From contig MCFL01000051.1 of assembly GCA_002102555.1 (NCBI GenBank), forward strand, positions 107,385 to 171,384: DNA of 64,000 nucleotides, read 5' to 3'. The position numbers and the translations under genes were made by a program. The notes below the pieces were generated by a model that saw only the letters and a program-made list of their open reading frames with translations, did no database searches and had not been told where the DNA came from. Source of the DNA: Catenaria anguillulae PL171 (taxonomy: Eukaryota > Blastocladiomycota > Blastocladiomycetes > Blastocladiales > Catenariaceae). The number at the start of each line of letters is the position of its first letter. Positions within the stretch are counted from its first letter, which is position 1. Shown one piece after another: positions 56,848-64,000 of this stretch.

Positions 56848-58006
56848 ATGACGTCCATGAAAGATGCAATGAAGCGCTTGACTGTGATTCACCAAGCGTG
56901 CTGCCCGCAAGAGAACAATGAGAAGCCCGACATGGACGAGTTTACGCGCATCAAGAAGGAAATTGCGGCCAAGGTCAAGGAAGCACGGCAGGTTTGTTGA
57001 CCAATCTCGATTTTGTATCCTGCCATCAAAATTCGCCTCTAGGCTCTGTAAACTGACAGCTGTGCACGTGAAATGTATGTGTAGTTGATCAAAGAGCGCA
57101 ACGATATCTTGAAGGCCGACAAGTCGTCAAGAAGGGTGTTGGGTCAGGTACAGAGACGGCGGAAATGTCGTTCAAGATTCGGTCGGTGCTCAAGGCCATC
57201 AAGGAGGATATCAATTCGTTGGATGCCAATGTGCAAAAGGCTGAAAAGAAGGTGTGGCTCAATCTCTCATTATAATCCTGGTTTCGCTATATCCTCGAAA
57301 CGCTCACCCTTCAGAGATGTACAGATCAAGGGCAAAAAACAAGCCCGACTTGCAAAAATTCTCGACTCGCGCAAAGAAATCGTCAAGTGTGTGTCGGTCC
57401 CATTTGGAAGAGTGTGAGAATCTCGATCGCGAGCGATTCAACGACAAGGTAGCTGGGGACCGCGCCAACTTGTTTGCGAGCGGCGGTGGAGGGGCAGCTG
57501 CGTCTCCAAGCAGTGCACTCAGTACGTTGCAAATTGTGGACATTAAACACTTGGAACCTGCTGTCTGACACCTGGATGCGAGGTCATCTCAGAATTTGGC
57601 AAGTTTGGCGCGGCAGCGGTATCCCCTGGCATGCCTCCACCGAGTCCCGGCAGCTCTGCTAGTCCCGGCGGCCCACAGGAGCTGCCGACATTGAAGTCGC
57701 CGAGGACTTGGCGCTGATCCGGCAGCGCAACATGGACATTGACCAAGAGTTGGATGAGATTGCGGCGGGCGTTAATGTGATCAAGCAGATTGCGATTCAA
57801 ATGGGCGACGAGCTGGACAAGCAAAACGAGATGCTGGACAATATCGAGACAAAGGTGGACAAGGCGAACGAGCATGTGGCCGCCGTGAATGAAAAGATGA
57901 AGCTCGCGCTGGATGGGTCATGAAGGGAGACAAGTTCTTGGTCAATTGTGTGCTTTTGTGTGTGCTGCTGGCGTTGATTGCGTACATTGTGTCGCAGATT
58001 GTATGA
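56848..58006 (+). CDS. Qc-SNARE, SYP7/syntaxin-like, C-terminal anchor
   Basis: Exons are about 56848-56991, 57085-57251, 57315-57521, 57593-58006. The N-terminal helices (MTSMKDAMKRLTVIHQACCP, EFTRIKKEIAAKVKEARQ, MSFKIRSVLKAIKEDINSLD) precede a linker and a SNARE helix: QELDEIAAGVNVIKQIAIQM, then GDELDKQNEMLDNIETKVDK and ANEHVAAVNEKMK, with Gln in the central layer. A single C-terminal span KFLVNCVLLCVLLALIAYIV anchors it. The layout and SNARE register resemble plant SYP7 Qc-SNAREs. Up to five one-base shifts are needed (three deletions at G/C runs, two extra bases in exon 3), so the middle is provisional; corrected length about 310 aa. Confidence 0.8.
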
Positions 58007-58354
58007 GCCGTGCTCTGGCCCTACACGCGTGTCCAACTCTAAAGCAGTTGGACTGCCATTGACCCGCTTTGCCTGTAGACTTTACCCCCTCATCTTCTTT
58101 TGCCTATTCCTGTTACCTTTTTTTGCAATATGCCAAGTCGTCCCGATTTCGCACGCGTCGTCGCGGATGGAATTCGACACTCTGTGGATTCAAACCGAAG
58201 TGTCTCAGTCTCATCAATCATCATGTGAGGTCTCACTCAGAAGACTGATAATCGCTCATGACATACAAAGCTACTGGCCGCGCTCAGCTCACTGTGTGTG
58301 CAGCCAAGTTAGACGCACGCTCCACTACGACCGTGACCAGACGCAACCCAAAAG

Positions 58355-59730
58355 ATGTCTGCCGCCGACCTCCTCACGCAACTGCACCGCGGCCACACCG
58401 CCGGCTCTGCGCACGCGCCGGTGTCCAGAACGGGCCGCAGTTTCCGGCAGCCATGGCCGACCCGCTTCGCCTCGCTCAAGAGCTCGAGCTCGTCGCTGCA
58501 CACATGCGCTCTGTAGCGGACCAGGCAATGCTCCACGTCCGATCCTTCCGCCAACACCGCCGTTTCGCTTCCTCATCTTCCTCATCTTCCGAATCGGATG
58601 ATCGGTTTCGTCATTTGGCCACCGCGTCTCGTCGTCTCCTCGTCCAGCAAGTCTAACGGCGGTCTTGCATCCACCATGAATCAGCAGCACGCTTTCGTGC
58701 GAAGGGCGCGATGTCGCCAGATGGCAAGTTTGAGTTTGAGGCCGAAATGGGCTCGGCGACGTCGGCAGTTAAGTTATCAAGGAACATGGAAGGTGGGAAA
58801 GGAGGAAAAGATCAAGGAGATGGGGCCGTGGACTCGTCGTGGTCCATTCCCGTGAGCGAGGTCATGCAACCCAACGACCACACCGTCGCTGGTCAACCCC
58901 AGGTCCCGAGGAACGGTCGCTGCAAGCAAGAAACAAGAGCCCGTCATTCAATTCCCCGCTCAAACCGACTCATCGACTTTTCCATCGTCTGAATCCATAT
59001 CCGCCAACACATTGGCCAAACCGCTGCACGTCACTGAGACGTTTGAACTGTCGACGTGGCCTGCAACCTGGACCTGGGTACAAGCAAACAAGGTTGTCGT
59101 CCCGCTCATGCTCGCCCTGCTCCTGTCGGCCATCCTTGCCCGGTGGATCACGATGCGGCGTGCCCTCGGAGCACATCGTGCTCGTCGAGCCGGCGCGAGG
59201 AAACGTGTGCATCAGGAGCAAGTCGTGGAGGTGGAGCAAGTTGTGGATCAGTTTATGACGGATGAGAAGGGGAATGTGATTGGTGTGGAGGAGACGGTGA
59301 GTGTAGAGAAGAGGGTGATGCCCATCGTTACAATTGGTGCGTTTCAAATTATTGGGCGGATTCAAACGTGTCTTGTACAATTTGACTGAAAAATGCATTT
59401 GACAGACTCGCCCACTCAAGGTCGCCGCGATATCCGAGAGCACCTTGAGCGTAAGCAGCGCGACTGGAAGTTTGAAGCCGTCCGGATTCCCTTCTGGTAC
59501 ACGCTGTCGACCTTGGCCACCTTGGTCGTTTGCGTGGTACTCGACTTTTTGGTCCTGCGTACATACACGCTGCCAGTCGCGCGCCCACAGCCGCGGCCGT
59601 GAATCACCCGCTGGTGGATTTCGGGCTGGCCGTGCTCCACATGGGCGTTGTGGCGGCGACCATGGCGAGTTTGGCGAGGACAATCGGGTTTGTGCGCAGG
59701 GAATGGGAGCAGTATCAACGCGGCGAGTAG
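58355..59730 (+). CDS. Hypothetical multi-span membrane protein
   Basis: The start MSAADLLTQLHRGHTAGSAH is followed by Ser-rich sequence with frame breaks, then MSPDGKFEFEAEMGSATSAV, SWSIPVSEVMQPNDHTVAG, and from about 59010 a good frame: TETFELSTWPATWTWVQANK, VVVPLMLALLLSAILARWI, QEQVVEVEQVVDQFMTDEKG. An intron (59337-59405) leads to DIREHLERKQRDWKFEAVRI, a span FWYTLSTLATLVVCVVLDFL and, past another shift, LVDFGLAVLHMGVVAATMAS. At least three spans. I recognise no family. Several one-base shifts are needed. Confidence 0.55.
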
Positions 59731-59876
59731 TTGATTGAAATCTTGATGAGCTGAAGAAGTCTCGACAGCCAGAGTGCCATTTGTATATTTCCTCCTTGAT
59801 CTTGTCATCCAATGTCATCTGTATCCCACATGCCTCACCTCAAAGTGAAATTTGTATGTACAATCCTTCCGCCGTC

Positions 59877-61750
59877 TCACAGCGGAATCCGAGCCACAAT
59901 CTCCCGGCCCCACACAGCGTTCTTGAACAAGGTCAAAAACTCAATAGTAGGCGCATCCCTCGGCCGCGGCTCGCCCAGCACAACCACAGCAAACAAAAAC
60001 TCGCCCAGGCGTGCAATGTAGTAGGACCTGCCTGCCTTTGGGTCCACATACGGCAACAGCTCGCCTACATCGAGCAGCCGCGGCCGCGGCGTCGTGAGCG
60101 CCGAGCACACGGTTGCGCGATCGCCGGCGCCAGCTCGGCCGGGGTCGAGTACAGGCTTGGAAAGTGTGTGAGCAGGAGGCGGTTGGGTCGTCGGGCCCTA
60201 CGGGGAGAGAGGCCGGCGTGGGAGAGGTGGGGAAGGAGTAGCCGGTGGGATCGAAGCGCCGCAGCGAGTGAGGGCGGGCGGCTGGGATTGTTGGACCTGG
60301 GGCCGTGGTTGTGGATGGGTGTTGCCAGCTGGGGAGAGCGGGGATGCGGGTGAAGGAGACAGGTACACGGCCGAGGCATGGTACAGGAGATGGAAAGAGT
60401 TTTCAGTGTTGCGTTGAGACTTGATAAAGTCGTCGATCCTGCAAAATGTGTGTAGCGAGGCGGAGATTGTTAGTGGAGCAAACGACCCAGAATCAGCACC
60501 GACAAACGTCAACATGAAAGAAAGGAGTACATGTCGGTCAGCTCGGTCGCCATCTTTTGTCCTGAATATGCCAGCTTGTTGAACACCAAATGCACCTTGG
60601 CCAAGTAGTGCCGCGCGAAATCCATCCAAAAGGTGTAGTACGCTGGTGCAGCTGCCAACCCGCCGGCCTTGAGGAGCGATTTGGCCATTTTGGACGTGGC
60701 CCCACCAAGACTCAGAGACCGGTCACCGCCCATTGCGCTCGGGAACGCCGCTGATTTCCATTCTGCGAGAATGGACTGAGCAGTGCAAATGCGACAGTGC
60801 TTCGACCAGGTTGTGGTAGTAGATACCATTTTCCGTGTGAAGCAGGCTAGAAAGGTGCGCATTTCGCGCCTATGAATACCAAATGTACAGGTCAGCAACA
60901 AGAGAATGTAGGAACAAAAGGAACAGGACGTACTCGACAAGTGCAGAATACATTGGCGACAGCCTTGCCATCATGGCGAAATCCATGGCCACAAACGCCG
61001 CTCGGCAATGGGCAAGATGGAAATCAAATCCTCTGCGTCCGCACACTGTGCAAGCCGCCGCCACAGCTGGATCATGGCCACCCGGGTCTGACACAAGTGA
61101 ATGAGCGGGTCCACCAAAGTCGCGAGGGCGGGCACATTGAGTGTGGCCACCGTCGCAGAGTTGTTACCCATCGACGAAAGCGATCGCGCGCTGATTGTAC
61201 GCTCCAGTGGCAACATGGGCAGACCCGCGACACTGTCGAGGTGAATGCGCGAGTGGTCAATGTCGAGCAACAGACCACGGTACGCCTCGTCGAGCGTTTC
61301 GCGGCCAAACACGCGGCGCGGTCGAGTCAAAGCGAGTTGTGTGTACAGTGGCTCGAGGCGGAACAGGTGGGCAAGCAGTTGGCCAAGTGTGTCGACGGCG
61401 GTATGAGCTGCGGCAAGACTCGCGGGCGAGTTGGGCGGCACGTCAGAAGCGCCGTGATGGTTGTGCGTAGCCGGTGGGGCGAGGTGGAAGGGGGACCGCA
61501 AGGAAGAGGACGTGTTGGTCGAGAAGGAAGACGAGGCGGTGGGTGAGGAGGAGATCCGGAAGCTGCCAAAGCTCCGTGAGGAAGCAGATCCAAGATTGCC
61601 GCCGCTGCCATTGCTGCTGCTGGCGGCGTTGGTTGTTACTTGATGGGGTGGAGCGAGGCCGCGCGAGAGGCGGAGGGCAGCCTTTGCGGCTTGCGCGTAT
61701 TGGTAGTGTGCGGCCAGCACAAAGCACTCATTGACAGCGTCATCGGGCAT
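59877..61750 (-). CDS. KICS2-like (C12orf66) KICSTOR subunit
   Basis: In animals KICSTOR holds GATOR1 at lysosomes to restrain mTORC1 on amino-acid loss. The protein starts MPDDAVNECFVLAAHYQYAQ and has a helical first half with a Ser-rich insert, AVDTLGQLLAHLFRLEPLYT and QTRVAMIQLWRRLAQCADAE. Then come REMRTFLACFTRKMVS, ILAEWKSAAFPSAMG, FARHYLAKVHLVFNKLAYSG, RIDDFIKSQRNTENSF, and the C-terminal RSYYIARLGEFLFAVVVLGE with FLTLFKNAVWGREIVA. The order and spacing match animal KICS2, including its closing motif near the end. Introns lie at about 60858-60905 and 60435-60535. Frame breaks near 61005 and around 60200-60110 leave those joins open. Confidence 0.6.
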
Positions 61751-62075
61751 CTTGCTGCATACGTATGATACATCATATGTAGAAATCACCAAGTCCATTA
61801 TACGGATCAATGGGCTTCAAAGGGCTTCAATAATGCTTCAATGGTGAGGAAGCGGTCAGTGGACGCCGATCCAACGCGGGTTTTCTCTTCGTCCTCGTGT
61901 AGCTTGCTTTACCTCTTTCGTCTTGTTCGCACCTATCATACATAACAGATGCCTTGGATTCCCAGCAATTCCAGTTGGGCCAAGTGTCATGAGAAGCAAT
62001 TGGAATTGGAATGCACACGTCGCAACCAACGCATTTCATTCACCATGACAGCTATTACAGTACGCACCAACCAAC
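61751..62075. promoter_or_regulatory. Divergent intergenic region KICS2-like/ASH protein
   Basis: 325 bp between two divergent starts. No conserved frame; presumed shared promoter region. Confidence 0.35.
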
Positions 62076-64000
62076 ATGGGCCATGTCTTGCAAGTCGGCT
62101 TCCGCTCTGCTGACACATCCGCATGGCAACATGCAACAGAACTCGCACTCCGTCCTGCCACCCTCGGAAACGGCACCAATGGCAGTGGGCTACTTGGGCC
62201 CGAAGCAGCAAAGAAGTCCTCATCGAACCGGCCCTCGATCGCAAACTTGACCAAAACGCCATCAAAGTCGTCCATCGTTGTTCCCACATCGCCCGCCAAT
62301 CGGATGGGGAAACGACCCCGACTTCGGAATCCAATTATTCAGTATACTTGCAGCTGCAACGTGCCAGTCGGTCTCGATTATCGATCGCGCTTCCCGGCGA
62401 CGACAGTGGATCCAAGCTCGGCTTGCAGAAGTCATTGTCATTCGCGAACTCTGATAGTGCTGCTGCAGCAACAGGAACCAGACTGCGTTCTTCGGATTCG
62501 TCGCGCTTGCACCGAGATTTACCTACCCGAAAAGCTATCTGGCATGCGAACTTGACTCGGATGCAATCTCAAACTCAGCGATTGCCGCTCTCTTGCACGA
62601 GCAATCTGCCCAAGTACGGTGCTTGATGGCGCTGCTGATGCCCTCGATGACGCCCTGATCCGTGTCCAAGATGAGCTCAATCGCACACGCACGGGCGCAG
62701 ACTGGCAATCCGATGCCATTGACAAGATGGGCGAGCGTGAGCCTGAGCCTGCGCATTTACTCGCAACAGAGCGGCATGAGCCTTTCGAGTACACATCCCG
62801 TTCCACGTTCCGTCAAAACTATGGCGACAACTTTCACTCGGCCTTCTGGATGGATCCAGAATCAATGCTCTTTGACCACCAGGATCACTTGTTCAATGCG
62901 GCGGATGCAGGAAACCCAGACTTGATGATTCTGCCATACCTGGCGCCCTTGCCGGATATCCTGCACGCTCTGCCGCCGGCAGGCCCTGTTGTTGACTCGT
63001 TCCCACGCAGCAGTAGCGGTCGAAAGGGTACGGATAACCATGCAGCCCCGCCTCAGTTGGCTCTTTCATCGCTTGATCCGTTAACACCGCCCGCGGCCCG
63101 GCGCCAACTGCGTCCAATTTCCCCATTTCCGCACATATCTCAAAATCGGAACCACCCTCGGCGCACGATTTCCTCTCCATAACGCCTGCAACTATTACAT
63201 TCACAAACTACACGCCTGGATCTGTCTCCGCCGCCGAAATCGACCTCGTCAACCGTTCAGCAACCTCCATCTCCGTCGGCCTCGACCCAGACTCGCCCGT
63301 GCTACACTTGTCATCGACATTCAACGTGTCACCAAAGACCAACACGCGCCTCGCGCCGGGCATGCGGCACACGCTTCAGGTCTTGTTCCGTCCCGACTCG
63401 CTCGCGGATTACGAGGCGCCACTATATGTGCACGTGGTGCCTGCCCCAAGCGGAGGTGGCGGCTTCGGTCGTGGTTCTCGGCGTCCAAACTGTCGGCCAT
63501 CATCAACCTATGTGCCAAGCGGCCGGCACCAGAGCTGGTCGGGTGGCCAGAGATTTGCGCCATGCCAACGTGTCCCGTTGGGTCCATGGTCGAAAAATTA
63601 TGCGTGTGACGAATCGAGGCGGAAAGGGCGTGTTTCATTTGCACGTCAACCACCAGGAGGGGATGGGCGGGCAGCGGCTACGGATTACTCCGTCGGCGTT
63701 TGCTTTGGACAAGGATGATTCGGTCGAGGTAAGGGTACAGTATACCGATCCAGAGATTGAAAACAGCGGTATTGAGGACGGCAAGGGCGATTATCCCTTG
63801 ATTCTAGTGCCTGTGACGCTGACATGCGATAATGGGTCAACGATTCAAACCACGTTCACCGTCCAGCGCGTCTCGCCCGCACCATGCATTGTGTTCGAGA
63901 GTCCATTTGAGCAGGGCATTGTGCAGTTTGAAAGCTATCCAGGCATTCAAAAGGCGGCGTGGGTATCCATTCACAACCCAACATTGCTCCCCATTCAAGT
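62076..64000 (+). CDS. ASH/MSP-domain protein, probably flagellar (truncated by window end)
   Basis: Only the N-terminal part lies in the window. A plausible start is 62076 (MGHVLQVGFRSADTSAWQHA), followed by Ser/Pro-rich sequence with frame breaks; a second region has DDALIRVQDELNRTRTGADW and YGDNFHSAFWMDPESMLFDH. From about 63185 immunoglobulin-like ASH strands appear: ATITFTNYTPGSVSAAEIDL, LVNRSATSISVGLD, FNVSPKTNTRLAPGMRHTLQ, LFRPDSLADYEAPLYVHVV, then GVFHLHVNHQEGMGG and EQGIVQFESYPGIQKAAWVS. This resembles axonemal proteins such as DLEC1, CFAP74 or HYDIN; which one cannot be decided from this part. Confidence 0.6.

Noticed and set aside
268-61750. Interpreting the one-base breaks as pseudogenes
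   Set aside because: Too many essential genes are hit in the same way, always by one base and usually in homopolymers, with conservation continuing on both sides.
1-64000. Bacterial-style features: operons, CRISPR arrays, insertion sequences, riboswitches
   Set aside because: Spliceosomal introns in nearly every gene show nuclear eukaryotic DNA, and no regular spaced repeats were found.

Overview
The window is nuclear DNA of a zoosporic fungus of the Blastocladiomycota, most likely Blastocladiella emersonii or a very close relative. The decisive evidence is an intact three-exon rhodopsin-guanylyl cyclase gene at 54193-56226. It encodes 626 aa, and its retinal lysine (384) and two cyclase specificity residues (Glu497, Cys566) fall at the numbering known for BeGC1. 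Flagellum-type genes (CFAP299 and an ASH-domain protein), short GT-AG introns (mostly 65-150 nt, donors such as GTATGT, GTACGT, GTGCGT), dense packing on both strands and GC-rich third positions all agree with this.

Layout. 0.3-10 kb: ERG28, UFD1, a tandem array of three SKP1-like genes, a palindromic foldback element, and three genes I cannot name. 10-20.4 kb: a CsaA-like tRNA-binding protein, a Lung-7TM receptor-like membrane protein, an F-box protein, a glutamate-decarboxylase-like PLP enzyme and PUS4. 20.8-32 kb: GTP cyclohydrolase I, a LYAR-type zinc-finger protein, class II DAHP synthase, an OXLD1-type protein, ubiquilin, phosphomannomutase and a CCDC6-like coiled-coil protein. 32-44.5 kb: a Cys-rich F-box-like protein, an MPV17-family protein, an unknown gene, and on one strand a paralogous pair of an unrecognised family flanking another F-box gene. 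45-64 kb: Ydj1-type DnaJ, dolichol kinase, a DHHC palmitoyltransferase, CFAP299 head-to-head with the rhodopsin cyclase, a Qc-SNARE, an unknown membrane protein, a KICS2-like KICSTOR subunit and a truncated ASH-domain protein.

Themes. Housekeeping dominates: ER glycosylation (PMM, dolichol kinase), ubiquitin and SCF (SKP1 x3, at least two F-box proteins, UFD1, ubiquilin), chaperones, trafficking and tRNA modification. The zoospore-specific part is the flagellar/phototaxis set at 52.5-56 kb and the ASH protein at the right edge.

A technical point governs the whole annotation. About twenty conserved genes are interrupted by single-base shifts, mostly at short homopolymers, while RhGC, PUS4, GCH1, SKP1-A, SKP1-C and LYAR are intact. 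I read these as consensus errors of a long-read assembly, not pseudogenes. The single spans given for CDS features run from start to stop; exon limits and shifts are in the text. Some exon joins are inferred by eye.
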